NCBI RefSeq assembly: GCF_015206995.1
Contig: NZ_JADEXR010000038.1
Span: forward strand, 1 to 46,677
DNA: 46,677 bases
Direction: 5' to 3'
DNA from: an aff. Roholtiella sp. LEGE 12411
GTDB taxonomy: Bacteria > Cyanobacteriota > Cyanobacteriia > Cyanobacteriales > Nostocaceae
Of the stretch, positions 18,413-27,628 are shown piece after piece. A program made the translations under genes and the position numbers. Below the pieces are notes generated by a model. It was not told the origin of the DNA. It saw only the letters and a program-made list of their open reading frames with translations, and did no database searches. Position 1 is the stretch's first letter. Each line of letters opens with the position of its first letter.

Positions 18413-19229
18413 AACTAATCGACTTCACTCAGGAAACGGTGGAGATTATAAAATCTGCTAACTATATTTACTTTTGGGAATTTATGCTTTACTGTAAAAC
18501 ATCTCACTCCAATTACAAACTAAAATAACAGCATTTCGGATGGTTTCGCATATCTGTGTACCATTCGATAATGCTTTCATTTATTAAAAAATAAGTACAA
18601 ATACTGCTAATAAGACGAACTAAAAACCGCTTATAGAAAAAATATATTTCTCTGAATTGTAAAAATATCCAGCCCAAAAAAAGGTACTGTTGAGTACAAT
18701 TTGAATGTGTCCCTGAAGATTAAATTATTTTCCGTGCTCAGAATCAAAACCTCAGCCCATCATCACTTTCAGCTATAAATATAGGCATACAACTAAACGC
18801 GATCGCATCTCCTAATACACTAACCAAAAAACTATTTGTAGCTTCGAGGAATTTCTGAATTACTATTGTGGTATTTTAGTTGACCAAAAAATGCTAGCTC
18901 CAGCTTTTTGATCAGGCGATCGCGTGCTTAATGATAATTAATAAAAATTCGGCTCTTTATTCTCTTGAATTGCTCTTTCACGGATGAGTAATTTATTCTA
19001 AGTAGATAAAATTATCTAAAAATAAAATATACTATAGTAATCCGATTTGATTCGTGAACTGACTCGTAGAGACAGGGAATGGGCAATAGGGAACAGGAAA
19101 GAAGGGAGTTAAAGGTGTACGCAGTTTTTTCAAAAATCAAATAGGAATCCTCTAGTAAGTGAAAAGATCAAATTCACCAAACTAGCCTAAAAAAAGTACT
19201 ATTTACTCATAACTGAAAATTATTTCCCA
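18413..19229. other. 817-bp AT-rich gene-free region
   Basis: No frame with coding character was found. The part next to 18412 should contain the promoter of the ATPase/WD40 operon. Two HIP1 or HIP1-like sites occur (near 18799 and 18917), and one copy of a dispersed MITE-like repeat occupies 19034-19150. The remainder shows nothing that I can identify. Confidence 0.6.
19034..19150. mobile_element. MITE-like dispersed repeat, family 1, copy 1
   Basis: This 117-bp sequence recurs at 26191-26300 with high identity. The ends form imperfect inverted repeats: AATCCGATTTGATT on the left pairs with the reverse complement of AATCAAATAGGAAT on the right, 12 of 14 positions. It has no coding capacity. 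The internal GGGAATGGG.ATAGG stretch differs slightly in length between the two copies. Confidence 0.75.
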
Positions 19230-19457
19230 TCAATCTTTGCAGATGCCTGCGCGAAGACAATCTTCCGTTTGGTCATCTCTAGCTGATATTTGCCACGGTA
19301 CTATGTGCAACTTAGCATTTGTGCTAACAGCAATTAGAGCAGTTGTTATCGGAACCTTGTAGTTGAATATTGGCACGTCAGTACTAGCAAAGCTAGAACA
19401 GACATTGTATAAATAAACAGGCAATGCCATCAATCCAATATAAATTGTCCTATTCAT
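19230..19457 (-). CDS. Possible small exported protein
   Basis: A 75-residue frame begins MNRTIYIGLMALPVYLYNVC and has a signal-peptide-like N terminus with a candidate cleavage after SSFAS. A TGAGG ribosome-binding site lies six bases before the ATG. The C-terminal part includes DCLRAGICKD, whose two cysteines could form a disulphide in the periplasm. No family was recognised and the region is repeat-rich, so it could also be a chance frame. Confidence 0.35.
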   Translation of the reverse strand: MNRTIYIGLMALPVYLYNVCSSFASTDVPIFNYKVPITTALIAVSTNAKLHIVPWQISARDDQTEDCLRAGICKD

Positions 19458-19782
19458 ACAAAACCTCAGATCACAATTTCCGATTGCGCCATAGCAAACA
19501 CCACCTTAGATGAACCGGAGTTTAAAAACTGAGCATTGTATGTTAAAGATTTTGTATCAATTTACTAAATGCTGCTTTATTTATTAAAAATAGACGTAAT
19601 TTGCAAATTATCGGTTCCACCCTATTTAGAGGGCAGGTATTGGCTAAAAGATAGCTTCCTACTTAACTTATACAGATGCAACGCCAAAAAACCGGACAAA
19701 AATCCTCAAGCAGCCAAAAACATATTTTGGTAGCTGCTGCCCCGGATAAAATAGTTAACAAATGTTGCCTACTAGCTGACTC
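19458..19782. promoter_or_regulatory. tatC upstream region with an inverted repeat
   Basis: The interval has no gene. At 19709-19738 an inverted repeat (AGCAGCCAAAA and its partner TTTTGG.AGCTGCT) could form a hairpin some 45 bases before the tatC start codon. It may be a regulatory structure in the tatC leader or an attenuator-like element. Confidence 0.35.
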
Positions 19783-20577
19783 ATGACGCCTTCACAAGAT
19801 GTAGATACTGTAACCACTCCCGATATCGACCAAGAAGGATCTGGGAACTCAGAAACTGATCCTCTTGATGATTTACCAGGTGAAGTCGAAATGTCTCTTT
19901 TCGACCACCTAGAAGAATTGCGACAGCGGATTTTTTATTCGCTGATTGTTGTAGCAGTGGGTATTATTGGCTGTTTCTTTGCCGTCAAGCCGATTGTCCA
20001 GCTACTGGAAGTCCCAGCCCAAGGAGTAAAATTTCTTCAGCTTGCTCCTGGAGAATATTTTTTTGTCTCCTTCAAAGTTGCAGCTTACACAGGTTTGGTA
20101 CTTTCTAGTCCCTATATTCTTTACCAAATTATCCAGTTTGTCCTCCCAGGATTGACTCGCCGCGAACGCCGCTTGCTGGGGCCTGTGGTTTTGGGGTCGA
20201 GTGTGCTGTTTGCAGCGGGGTTAGTGTTTGCTTATTTACTTCTGATCCCAGCAGCTTTAAAATTCTTTATTAGCTATGGAGCAGATGTAGTAGAACAACT
20301 GTGGTCAATTGAGAAATATTTTGAATTTGTGCTGCTGCTGTTATTTAGTACTGGCTTAGCATTCCAAATTCCTATTATCCAACTCTTGCTCGGTAATTTG
20401 GGAATTGTCTCTTCTGAAAAAATGCTTGCTGGTTGGCGTTACGTGATTATGGGAGCAGTAGTTTTAGGAGCCATCCTTACACCTTCGACTGACCCCCTTA
20501 CCCAAAGTCTTCTAGCAGGAGCAGTACTTGGGCTTTACTTTGGTGGTGTTGGGTTGGTTAAGCTCACAGGCAAATGA
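19783..20577 (+). CDS. tatC: Sec-independent protein translocase subunit TatC
   Basis: TatC is the signal-peptide receptor of the twin-arginine pathway, which moves folded proteins across the thylakoid and plasma membranes. The 264-residue protein has an acidic N-terminal extension, then [20 protein letters not shown], the conserved TatC opening with its EELR motif. About six hydrophobic helices follow, including [21 protein letters not shown] conserved [17 protein letters not shown]-type segment lies near the C terminus. The acidic extension of about 35 residues is longer than in enterobacteria but usual in cyanobacteria. It lies upstream of petC, and the Rieske protein PetC is a known Tat substrate, so the proximity may be functional. 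tatA/tatB were not seen here. Confidence 0.97.
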   Translation: MTPSQDVDTVTTPDIDQEGSGNSETDPLDDLPGEVEMSLFDHLEELRQRIFYSLIVVAVGIIGCFFAVKPIVQLLEVPAQGVKFLQLAPGEYFFVSFKVAAYTGLVLSSPYILYQIIQFVLPGLTRRERRLLGPVVLGSSVLFAAGLVFAYLLLIPAALKFFISYGADVVEQLWSIEKYFEFVLLLLFSTGLAFQIPIIQLLLGNLGIVSSEKMLAGWRYVIMGAVVLGAILTPSTDPLTQSLLAGAVLGLYFGGVGLVKLTGK

Positions 20578-20585
20578 CAGGCGCT

Positions 20586-20604
20586 ACCCTGCGAGCAGCA
20601 GGGT
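20586..20604. terminator. Hairpin just after tatC
   Basis: A perfect 7-bp stem (ACCCTGC / GCAGGGT, five-base loop) begins nine bases after the tatC stop codon. It is not followed by a T-run, so it may be a weak terminator or an mRNA 3'-end stabiliser. Confidence 0.4.
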
Positions 20605-20722
20605 GAGCTGTAATTAGTCTGGCGCAAGCGCTTAACATTAAATTAACAAAATTGCTATTTAAAGATATTACTAACAAATCGCAAATACAAGTGTAATAAA
20701 ATACTATATTTTAAGTAATAAG

Positions 20723-21031
20723 TCATAATATCCATTCTGAAGAACGTTCGCCCAAATCTAGAGGAATGCTAACAGCTTTGCCGAGTCGGGGGCGATCGCG
20801 TGTTTCAATGATAAATGTTTGTACTTGTGTTGTCCCACCCAAGGCGTGAAGATAATTGGCGATGCTATCAAGATGCTCTTGGTACTCTGCTTCACTTAAT
20901 GGAAAAGAAGCCTGCTCTAAGTATTTCCACATTACTTGCAGAAATATTTTCCCTTGTGTCCGTCGTAACTGGACATCATAAGAATATCCCCACTTATCAA
21001 GTAACATTTGGCGTAATTCCTGTCCTGTCAT
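20723..21031 (-). CDS. DUF3067 family protein
   Basis: The 102-residue protein begins at the ATG at 21031 (MTGQELRQMLLDKWGYSYDV), the conserved opening of DUF3067, a small protein of cyanobacteria and plastids. A TTG four codons upstream would add only four residues. Features include QLRRTQGKIFLQVMWKYLEQ and the C-terminal KAVSIPLDLGERSSEW segment. No catalytic motif or membrane helix is visible. It is convergent with tatC and divergent from petC. The role of the family is not known to me; phylogenetic restriction to oxygenic phototrophs suggests a photosynthesis-related job. Confidence 0.85.
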   Translation of the reverse strand: MTGQELRQMLLDKWGYSYDVQLRRTQGKIFLQVMWKYLEQASFPLSEAEYQEHLDSIANYLHALGGTTQVQTFIIETRDRPRLGKAVSIPLDLGERSSEWIL

Positions 21032-21260
21032 AGCTTTTCTCAATTAGATTTTACATTTAGTTATGATGTTAAGTTCCGTAACTCAAGTATGATAGGGATA
21101 TAAAGAAATGTAATGCTAACAGAAAAGATGCTAGATATATCTTGGAACAGAGAAGTATGGCATCGTTGTGGGCGTTAGCATTTCGACTTAGACAAGAGTT
21201 GCTCAAGTACTAGTACTCCTGTCAAAATGCTTAGCAAAATATATAAAGAGCGCGTAGATT

Positions 21261-21800
21261 ATGGCTCAATTTTCTGAATCAGCAGACGTGCCCGATATGG
21301 GGCGTCGTCAATTCATGAATCTGCTCACTTTTGGAACTGTCACTGGAGTGGCTCTGGGTGCATTGTATCCCGTAGTCAAGTACTTTATTCCACCTAGTGC
21401 TGGTGGTGTCGGTGGTGGTGCAACAGCGAAAGATGAGTTAGGCAACGATGTCAGCGTCAGTAAATTTCTCGCAAGCCGGAACCCAGGCGATCGCAATCTA
21501 GTTCAAGGACTAAAAGGCGACCCCACCTATATTGTGGTGGAAAGCAAAGAAGCGATCGCTGATTACGGCATTAATGCTATCTGCACCCACTTAGGTTGTG
21601 TTGTCCCTTGGAATGTCGCTGAAAACAAGTTTAAATGTCCTTGTCACGGTTCCCAATACGATGCAACTGGTAAGGTCGTCCGGGGCCCAGCACCACTGTC
21701 TTTAGCTTTGGCCCATACCAATGTAAACGACGACAAAATCGTCTTGACACCTTGGACTGAAACCGACTTCCGCACCGGTGAAGAACCTTGGTGGAGTTAA
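21261..21800 (+). CDS. petC: Cytochrome b6f complex Rieske iron-sulfur subunit
   Basis: PetC carries the [2Fe-2S] cluster that passes electrons from plastoquinol to cytochrome f on the lumen side. The 179-residue length matches cyanobacterial PetC. An N-terminal region with twin arginine ([17 protein letters not shown]) serves as uncleaved membrane anchor and Tat signal, followed by a glycine-rich hinge ([13 protein letters not shown]). The cluster motifs are CTHLGC near residue 113 and CPCHGS near residue 131, with two Cys and two His ligands. It is followed after about 150 bases by petA, with a heptanucleotide repeat array between them. The petC-petA order is typical in cyanobacteria, and the two are normally co-transcribed. 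Confidence 0.98.
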   Translation: MAQFSESADVPDMGRRQFMNLLTFGTVTGVALGALYPVVKYFIPPSAGGVGGGATAKDELGNDVSVSKFLASRNPGDRNLVQGLKGDPTYIVVESKEAIADYGINAICTHLGCVVPWNVAENKFKCPCHGSQYDATGKVVRGPAPLSLALAHTNVNDDKIVLTPWTETDFRTGEEPWWS

Positions 21801-21840
21801 TCAGTGCTGAGTGTTGAGTTATTAGTTTAAAGTCCAGAGT

Positions 21841-21926
21841 CAAAAGTCAAAAGTCAAAAGTATTGACCCTTGACCCTTGACCCTTGACTGATGACTAATG
21901 ACTAATGACCAATGACCAATGACTAA
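21841..21926. repeat. Heptanucleotide tandem repeats between petC and petA
   Basis: Three TCAAAAG units are followed by three TTGACCC units and then a run of TGACTAA / TGACCAA units. The array ends right at a cryptic ATG upstream of petA and occupies most of the spacer between the two cotranscribed genes. It shares the TGACCCT unit with the array at 44088-44150. Confidence 0.9.
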
Positions 21927-21948
21927 TTCAATCGTTGTCCTTATAGAG

Positions 21949-22950
21949 ATGAGAAATGTTTTTCTAACAGCGAGGTTAACTCGCAGTGCTAGAGCGATTG
22001 TCAAAACATTGCTCATAGCGATCGCTACCGTGACATTTTACTTCACCAGCGATTTAGCCCTTCCCCAAGCTGCTGCTGCCTATCCTTTTTGGGCACAGCA
22101 AACCTACCCCGAAACCCCCCGCGAGCCAACTGGGCGGATTGTTTGCGCCAATTGCCACCTAGCGGCTAAGCCGACAGAAGTGGAAGTGCCTCAATCGGTA
22201 CTACCTGACACTGTTTTTAAAGCTGTGGTGAAAATTCCTTACGATACCAGCTTGCAGCAGGTTGGTGCTGATGGTTCTAAAGCTGGCCTGAATGTTGGTG
22301 CTGTACTGATGCTACCCGAAGGCTTTAAGATTGCTCCTGAAGACCGTATTTCTGAGGAACTTAAAGAAGAAGTCGGCGACACTTACTTCCAACCCTACAG
22401 CGAAGAGAAAGATAACGTTGTTATCGTTGGCCCCTTACCCGGTGAACAGTATCAGGAAATTGTCTTCCCAATTCTTTCTCCTAACCCCGCAACCGATAAA
22501 AACATCCACTTCGGTAAATATTCGGTTCACGTAGGTGGTAATCGAGGACGCGGACAAGTTTACCCCACTGGCGAAAAGAGCAACAACACGGTTTATAACG
22601 CTTCCGCTACTGGCACAATTAGCAAAATTGCCAAAGAAGAAGATGGAGACGGTAACGTCAAATATGTTGTAAGCATTCAAAGCGAATCTGGTGAAGTTGT
22701 CACGGAGACGATTCCTCTAGGCCCAGAACTGATTGTTTCCGAAGGACAAGCAGTCAAGTCTGGTGATGCTTTAACCAGCAACCCGAACGTTGGTGGATTC
22801 GGTCAAATAGATGCAGAAATCGTACTGCAAGATTCCTCTAGAGTCCAATGGATGATTGCGTTCATCGCTCTTGTGATGTTGGCTCAAGTTATGCTAGTGC
22901 TCAAGAAGAAGCAGGTTGAAAAAGTTCAAGCTGCTGAGATGAATTTCTAA
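21949..22950 (+). CDS. petA: Apocytochrome f
   Basis: Cytochrome f is the c-type cytochrome of the b6f complex, taking electrons from the Rieske protein and giving them to plastocyanin or cytochrome c6. From the ATG at 21949 ([20 protein letters not shown]) the protein has 333 residues, the usual length. The frame is open for ten codons further upstream, but that part lies in the repeat array and is not expected to be coding. A signal peptide ends AAAA before [11 protein letters not shown], whose Tyr1 amino group is an axial haem ligand. The haem site is CANCH, near mature residue 21. A C-terminal membrane helix ([17 protein letters not shown]) precedes [15 protein letters not shown]. It forms an operon with petC and ends in a strong terminator. 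Confidence 0.98.
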   Translation: MRNVFLTARLTRSARAIVKTLLIAIATVTFYFTSDLALPQAAAAYPFWAQQTYPETPREPTGRIVCANCHLAAKPTEVEVPQSVLPDTVFKAVVKIPYDTSLQQVGADGSKAGLNVGAVLMLPEGFKIAPEDRISEELKEEVGDTYFQPYSEEKDNVVIVGPLPGEQYQEIVFPILSPNPATDKNIHFGKYSVHVGGNRGRGQVYPTGEKSNNTVYNASATGTISKIAKEEDGDGNVKYVVSIQSESGEVVTETIPLGPELIVSEGQAVKSGDALTSNPNVGGFGQIDAEIVLQDSSRVQWMIAFIALVMLAQVMLVLKKKQVEKVQAAEMNF

Positions 22951-22975
22951 ATTCTCTGCTAAATCATTACTTACG

Positions 22976-23001
22976 AGACAGGCATTTTGCCTGTCTTTTT
23001 T
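22976..23001 (+). terminator. Terminator of petC-petA
   Basis: A perfect 8-bp stem (AGACAGGC / GCCTGTCT, five-base loop) is followed directly by a T-run and sits 26 bases after the petA stop codon. It is a textbook Rho-independent terminator. Confidence 0.9.
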
Positions 23002-23724
23002 AATGTTAGTTACACGAAGCCTGAAAATTTGGGGCTTAACTGTTAGTAAACTTTGAGCGTAAATGTTTTAAGATCACTAGGGCTTACGCACTGTACAAAT
23101 AAAACATTATGTGTACCAACGGGATTTGGTCGTTCCAGACTTTTGACAATTACCACCACATGGATAGCGATCGCTAAAAGACAATTGAAAAATCACGTTT
23201 TCACGCCTGAAACCCATACCTCATATCTAGTATTTACTGTCAATGCGTAAGTCCTAATCACAAACAAAATAGACCTTTTTCAAAAATAATTTATGGAATA
23301 ATAAGTGTATCCACACAGTGATTTAGTAGCAATATATACAAAAACATAACCTCCAGCTTGAAGAGATACCAAGCCAAAAAAAGATTGTCGAAAAACGTCG
23401 CCTTCCCGGTAAACTCAAGGTGTTTGCTTCTTGGTATGTGATCTGGAACACTATACATCAGATAACTTTGGATCTGTTTCTCGCCATTGTGATTTGCAAT
23501 ATTCTCACTGTATGTACTAGCAACAATCTACCGCTACTTCGGAGTGGCACAATATTGCTTGCTGTTTGTACGTCAATCGCTCATATACTTACATAATGCG
23601 AGTTAGAAGAGTCTGGTAATGAAAACATCCTCTTAGGTCACACACCGCCAACATAGCTAAACAGGAAGCAGACACCAAATAATTAACAAAGAAACTGCCG
23701 AGTATTATGTATGTGACTTCTAAA
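23002..23724. other. Gene-poor region between petA and nadK
   Basis: A MITE-like element occupies 23078-23256. A plus-strand frame open from about 23331 to 23596 reads in a protein-like way (KKIVEKRRLPGKLKVFASWY, then a hydrophobic stretch). It lacks an ATG; a GTG at 23420 would give 59 residues. It may be a decayed gene or a short membrane peptide. Nothing else was recognised. Confidence 0.4.
23078..23256. mobile_element. MITE-like element, family 2, copy 1
   Basis: This 179-bp element has terminal inverted repeats of the form TAGGRCTTACGCA: left TAGGGCTTACGCACTGTACA, right (reverse complement) TAGGACTTACGCATTGACA. It begins and ends at TA, as expected for IS630/Tc1-type insertion. It has no coding capacity. 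A second copy in the opposite orientation occurs at 32214-32365. Confidence 0.75.
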
Positions 23725-24648
23725 CTATGGCAACTCTACAGAGGTAGGTTTAGCGATATGTGGCAAACCCCAACCTAATTTTTCTCGCAAAATTCGGAAA
23801 AACTCTGGTGGTTGTAGACGAATAAATCGGGCAATATATTGCGATCGCTCTAGATACACCCGATCCTCTGGTAAGATATAGCACCCACCATTACCATCAA
23901 CCACCATCACCAGCCGAGGAATATTTACTGGGTAGATATTCACTGGTTCAGTGTCTGGAAAAACTAATGCCCTCGAAGCTAAAGAATGGGGACATATAGG
24001 TACTAGCTGCAAAACAGGTACACCAGGGGACACTACTGGCCCACCTGCACTCAACGAATAAGCTGTAGAACCAGTTGGCGTAGAAACAATTACACCATCC
24101 GCTGCAATATCTACTGGCGCATGACGCCCTATGGCAATTTCAAAATGGCACATAGAGGTCAAAGGTTCTCGATGCAGCACCATTTCATTCAAGCAGAGGG
24201 CTTCCCACAGCACCGAATCTCCCCGAAATACTTTGACGGTGAGCATCGCTCGTTCTTCAATTTCATACTTACCAGTTATCGCCTGTTCTATTGCTTGAGG
24301 CAATTGATTCAGGTAAGCCTCTGTCAAAAACCCCATGTGGCCAGTATTCACTGTTAATAGTGGAATACCACAGGGGGCGACCTGACGAGACGCTGCTAAA
24401 ACAGTGCCATCCCCCCCTAACACTACCGCAAACTTCATGTCTGAGTCAAAACCAGGGGGCGTCAGACCGTTAATTGGGGTGTGGCGTACAGGACTCTCTG
24501 GGTTAGAGTAGCCCAGTATTCCACCGATGCTCGTAGTGATACACACATTCCAACCGGCAGCGGTTAGCTTGTCTTTGAGTTCGATAGCGACACGACCCGC
24601 TATCGGTTTAACGTCATTGTAGATAATGCCTGCTTTCGGCACATTCAA
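23725..24648 (-). CDS. nadK: NAD kinase
   Basis: NAD kinase phosphorylates NAD to NADP, the cofactor reduced by photosynthetic electron flow. The 307-residue protein contains the [11 protein letters not shown] motif near residue 77, [10 protein letters not shown], and the NAD-binding [15 protein letters not shown] motif near residue 190. The ATG at 24648 gives a normal start ([12 protein letters not shown]). Cyanobacteria commonly carry two NAD kinases; which of the two this is cannot be decided here. It is downstream of ycf39 on the same strand with an 82-base gap, so joint transcription is possible in the order ycf39-nadK only if ycf39 is upstream; on the minus strand it is nadK that lies before petM's side genes, so separate promoters are more likely. 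Confidence 0.95.
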   Translation of the reverse strand: MNVPKAGIIYNDVKPIAGRVAIELKDKLTAAGWNVCITTSIGGILGYSNPESPVRHTPINGLTPPGFDSDMKFAVVLGGDGTVLAASRQVAPCGIPLLTVNTGHMGFLTEAYLNQLPQAIEQAITGKYEIEERAMLTVKVFRGDSVLWEALCLNEMVLHREPLTSMCHFEIAIGRHAPVDIAADGVIVSTPTGSTAYSLSAGGPVVSPGVPVLQLVPICPHSLASRALVFPDTEPVNIYPVNIPRLVMVVDGNGGCYILPEDRVYLERSQYIARFIRLQPPEFFRILREKLGWGLPHIAKPTSVELP

Positions 24649-24730
24649 ATATCCAATTTTAGGCGATGCTTTGTCTTATGTAATCCTTACACATTTTTGA
24701 CACTGTAGTCATTAGTCAAAGATGTATTCA

Positions 24731-25714
24731 CTATGATGACTGCTTAAAGGGCGTCTTTTTAGATTTCTGTTTTTTGGTTTTATTTTTCTCATAGTCTAAT
24801 TCTTTAAGTTTTTTCATAATTCGGCTGAAGTACTCTTGTAGATAGCTTTCTAAAGTTGTGGTTTGTTGTTGCTCTAACCCAAAGACTGTATACACTTGAT
24901 CCATTGAGGCATTTAACGGTTGACCACTGGCTAATACTTCTGTAAATGCCAGTCTGTCTGACACGTTCCATCCCCACTGAAAGAACCGCATCAGACGCCG
25001 CACGGTACGTAGCAAGTTTATTGGCATTCGCGTTACTCTGGCATCTTTTCCAGATAAACGTTCGCACAGACTAATGATTTCCTCTGCACTCCATGCACGA
25101 GTTCCTACTACAGGAAAAGCTTGGTTTTCCGTTGCTGGCAGACTTAATGCACGTATAGCAAACTTAGCGACATCCTGAGTGTCCATGTAAGCAACGGGAG
25201 AGGAATCACCAGTTACCCAAACTGGTTGTCCTTCCAAAATGGGAATCCCGTATTGACCGATTAAACCTTGCATAAAGCCAGCCAGGCGCAAGATGGTGTA
25301 ATTTAAGCCAGACTCAGCTAAAAAGAGTTCTGTACACCTTTTAATTTCCATCAATGGCACTTCTGGGTACTTATCAGCATCCAGAACTGAGAAGAAGATA
25401 AAACGTTCCACGCCTGCGGCTTTTGCCGCTTGAATCAATGATACTTTGCCGTCCCAGTCCACTTGTTTGATACTCAATGAATCTGTAGGACGAGATGTTG
25501 CGGCATCAATGACTGCGGTTACACCTTCTAATGCTCCTGCTAGAGTTTGAGGGTAAGACAAATCGCCCGGTACGAGTTCCGCGCCCCACTCTTTGAGAAA
25601 TGCGGCTTTTCTGGCACTCCTGACAAGACAGCGTACCTTATACCCCTCATCGAGCGCACGACGAGCTACTTGTCTTCCCAAGGTGCCAGTGGCACCGACA
25701 ATTAATAATGTCAT
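24731..25714 (-). CDS. ycf39: Ycf39/HCF244-type NmrA-like protein, photosystem II assembly factor
   Basis: The 327-residue protein is an atypical short-chain dehydrogenase of the NmrA-like group. It begins with the Rossmann motif LLIVGATGTLGRQVARRAL, followed by GYKVRCLVRS and the family features ERFIFFSVLDADKYPEVPL and MQGLIGQYGIPILEGQPVW. Ycf39, known in plants as HCF244, binds chlorophyll synthase and Hlip proteins and helps insert chlorophyll into newly made D1 of photosystem II. The C-terminal tail is very lysine-rich (KNKTKKQKSKKTPFKQSS), more than in most homologues. The gene is on the same strand as petM upstream, separated by a terminator-like hairpin, and nadK follows after 82 bases, so a ycf39-nadK transcript is possible. 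Confidence 0.93.
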   Translation of the reverse strand: MTLLIVGATGTLGRQVARRALDEGYKVRCLVRSARKAAFLKEWGAELVPGDLSYPQTLAGALEGVTAVIDAATSRPTDSLSIKQVDWDGKVSLIQAAKAAGVERFIFFSVLDADKYPEVPLMEIKRCTELFLAESGLNYTILRLAGFMQGLIGQYGIPILEGQPVWVTGDSSPVAYMDTQDVAKFAIRALSLPATENQAFPVVGTRAWSAEEIISLCERLSGKDARVTRMPINLLRTVRRLMRFFQWGWNVSDRLAFTEVLASGQPLNASMDQVYTVFGLEQQQTTTLESYLQEYFSRIMKKLKELDYEKNKTKKQKSKKTPFKQSS

Positions 25715-25817
25715 GAGGATTGTTATAAATCTTAATGTTTTATGAAAAGAATCTTATCAGAATAGCCTAGGTAAACAAAAGTTTACATTATTTTTAAGAA
25801 AATTAATTAATATACCG

Positions 25818-25845
25818 AAAAAAGCATTGTCCGGTTGCCGGACAA
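25818..25845 (-). terminator. Terminator of petM
   Basis: On the minus strand a perfect 8-bp stem (TTGTCCGG / CCGGACAA, three-base loop) is followed by TGC and six T residues. It lies about 60 bases after the petM stop codon. On the plus strand it is followed only by a shorter T-run, so it mainly serves petM. Confidence 0.85.
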
Positions 25846-25903
25846 GCTATTTTTCTAGACAGAGAGAATCCTCTGGCCTCACAAAAGTAGATGATTGCAA
25901 GGA

Positions 25904-26008
25904 TTATTCTTCCGATCCTTGAATTTTAAGTAATAACGCGCCTAGACCCCAGCCCACGAAGATTAAACCGAAGGACAACAAAGCCGCATTCCAAATTTCG
26001 CCGCCCAT
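25904..26008 (-). CDS. petM: Cytochrome b6f complex subunit 7 (PetM)
   Basis: This 34-residue protein was found by reading the minus strand from the ATG at 26008: it begins [20 protein letters not shown] and ends KIQGSEE, matching PetM almost residue for residue. A GGAG ribosome-binding site lies nine bases upstream. PetM is a single-helix subunit at the edge of the b6f complex, which helps to stabilise it. It is too short for usual gene finders. It has its own terminator (25818-25845) and a private promoter region in the spacer shared with pdxA, so it appears to be a single-gene transcript. Confidence 0.97.
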   Translation of the reverse strand: MGGEIWNAALLSFGLIFVGWGLGALLLKIQGSEE

Positions 26009-26190
26009 TGATGTGATTCTCCTTTGCAAATTGGTTTGTGTAAACATTAGGTCTACCAGAAGCTTTTCAATAGTTGCTGTAGGATTAGACCTGTGTAAAT
26101 AATTCTAAACTAGTTTAGCAGGTAATCCCTACTGGTTTGATAGGCAATCCCTACTCTACGGGAAGAGGGAGTCGGAGAGATAGGGAATAA

Positions 26191-26300
26191 ATAGTAATCC
26201 GATTTGATTCGTGAACTGACTCGTAGAGATAGGGAATGGGGGATAGGAAAAAAGGGAGTTAGAGGTGTACGCAGTTTTTTCAAAAATCAAATAGGAATCT
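26191..26300. mobile_element. MITE-like dispersed repeat, family 1, copy 2
   Basis: This is the second copy of the repeat at 19034-19150, in the same orientation. It shares the start ATAGTAATCCGATTTGATTC, the central GAACTGACTCGTAGAGA and the end TCAAATAGGAATC. Its right end is three bases before the ATG of pdxA, so the element supplies the whole leader next to that start codon. Confidence 0.8.
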
Positions 26301-26303
26301 TAT

Positions 26304-27386
26304 ATGTATCAAATTAATCAATCTAGTCTAGTAAAGTTTCCTCAAGAGAACCGTCCGCGCTTGGTGCTGACGCTGGGCGATCCGGCGGGGATAGGCCCAG
26401 AAGTGATTTTGAAAGCTCTAGCAAAGCCGGAAATAAGTAAAAAATGTGATGTAAAGGTTGTGGGTAGTTGGGATTTGCTGAGACAGACTTATGACAAACT
26501 CAACTTAACTGAGAATTTAGCACCTTTGGCAAATCCAGCCCAATTGTCAGTTATTGATGTGCAGTTAGACAGAGAGATTGAAAGTCAAATTCTCTTAGGA
26601 ACAGGTAATGCAGCAAGCGGTGCAGCTAGCTTTGCTTACATGGAATACGCGATCGCCAAAACACTTGCTGGTGAATTTGATGGAATAGTCACAGGCCCCA
26701 TAGCTAAATCTGCTTGGAAAGCTGCGGGGTACAATTATCCAGGGCAAACAGAACTTTTGGCACAAAAGTCAGGTGTTGACCATTTTGGGATGTTATTTGT
26801 GGCGCGATCGCCCCATACTGGCTGGACACTACGTACCTTACTAGCTACCACACATATTCCCTTACGTCAAGTAGCAGATGTATTGACACCACAATTGCTG
26901 ACAAAGAAATTAGATTTGCTAGTGGAGTGTTTAGAGAGAGATTTTGGCATAGAACAGGCGAGAATTGCGATCGCAGGATTAAATCCCCACAGTGGCGAAC
27001 AGGGACAATTAGGACATGAAGAACAAGATTGGCTAATTCCGTGGTTAGAACAAGAGCGGCAAAACAGACCACAGTTAGTGTTAGATGGGCCCATACCACC
27101 AGATACGATGTGGGTTAAACCGGGTCAAGCTTGGTACGGAAACTCTGTTATACAAAATTCATCTGATGCCTATTTAGCACTTTACCATGATCAAGGTCTA
27201 ATTCCGGTAAAGCTGATGGCGTTTGACCGAGCAGTTAATACTTCTATCGGCCTTCCTTTCGTTCGCACCTCACCAGATCACGGAACAGCTTTTGATATTG
27301 CGGGTAAGGGAATTGCTGATGCTACGAGTATGAAAGCTGCGATAGAGTTAGCGGTTGAATTAGTTAGTCAAAGGCTATTAGTATGA
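26304..27386 (+). CDS. pdxA: 4-hydroxythreonine-4-phosphate dehydrogenase
   Basis: PdxA oxidises 4-phosphohydroxy-L-threonine in the DXP-independent-of-salvage route to pyridoxal phosphate. The 360-residue protein has [20 protein letters not shown] near the start, [16 protein letters not shown], and the metal-binding histidines in [19 protein letters not shown] and [14 protein letters not shown]. Most homologues start about 20 residues later, close to the LTLGDPAG segment. Here the ATG at 26304 adds an N-terminal stretch ([18 protein letters not shown]) whose start lies immediately after a MITE-like repeat and lacks a ribosome-binding site. A TTG or GTG codon near 26361 could be the original start. 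The enzyme core looks intact. Confidence 0.94.
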   Translation: MYQINQSSLVKFPQENRPRLVLTLGDPAGIGPEVILKALAKPEISKKCDVKVVGSWDLLRQTYDKLNLTENLAPLANPAQLSVIDVQLDREIESQILLGTGNAASGAASFAYMEYAIAKTLAGEFDGIVTGPIAKSAWKAAGYNYPGQTELLAQKSGVDHFGMLFVARSPHTGWTLRTLLATTHIPLRQVADVLTPQLLTKKLDLLVECLERDFGIEQARIAIAGLNPHSGEQGQLGHEEQDWLIPWLEQERQNRPQLVLDGPIPPDTMWVKPGQAWYGNSVIQNSSDAYLALYHDQGLIPVKLMAFDRAVNTSIGLPFVRTSPDHGTAFDIAGKGIADATSMKAAIELAVELVSQRLLV

Positions 27387-27628
27387 ATTCTAACAATATC
27401 GCTCAATTTAAAGCAGTATTATTACGGTTATTTTAACAGTTCGCGGCGAGGAGTCCCCCACCATATCGTTCGCGCAGCGTCTCGTAGAGAAGGTTGATGG
27501 CGGGAGTAACGCCGCTCCTCTCCCTGCCTACTGGGAAAACATTCCCAAATAAAATATGTTTGGGGTTAGAGCAAATTCCATAATTTCTCATCTATATACT
27601 ACCACCCCAATCCCTTTTACGTGAAAGT
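27387..27628. other. Spacer between pdxA and the response regulator with a dispersed repeat fragment
   Basis: The two flanking genes converge here. The sequence around 27470-27490 (TTCGCGCAGCGTCTCGTAGA) is of a type scattered through Nostoc-like genomes. No gene or clear terminator was seen. Confidence 0.4.

Noticed and set aside
18413-19033. tRNA or small RNA gene in the long gene-free stretch
   Set aside because: No cloverleaf-like pattern, TTCGA/GGTTC T-loop motif or terminator-linked hairpin could be recognised by eye.
23053-23250. A 65-residue plus-strand frame
   Set aside because: It lies almost entirely inside the MITE-like element and has no coding features.
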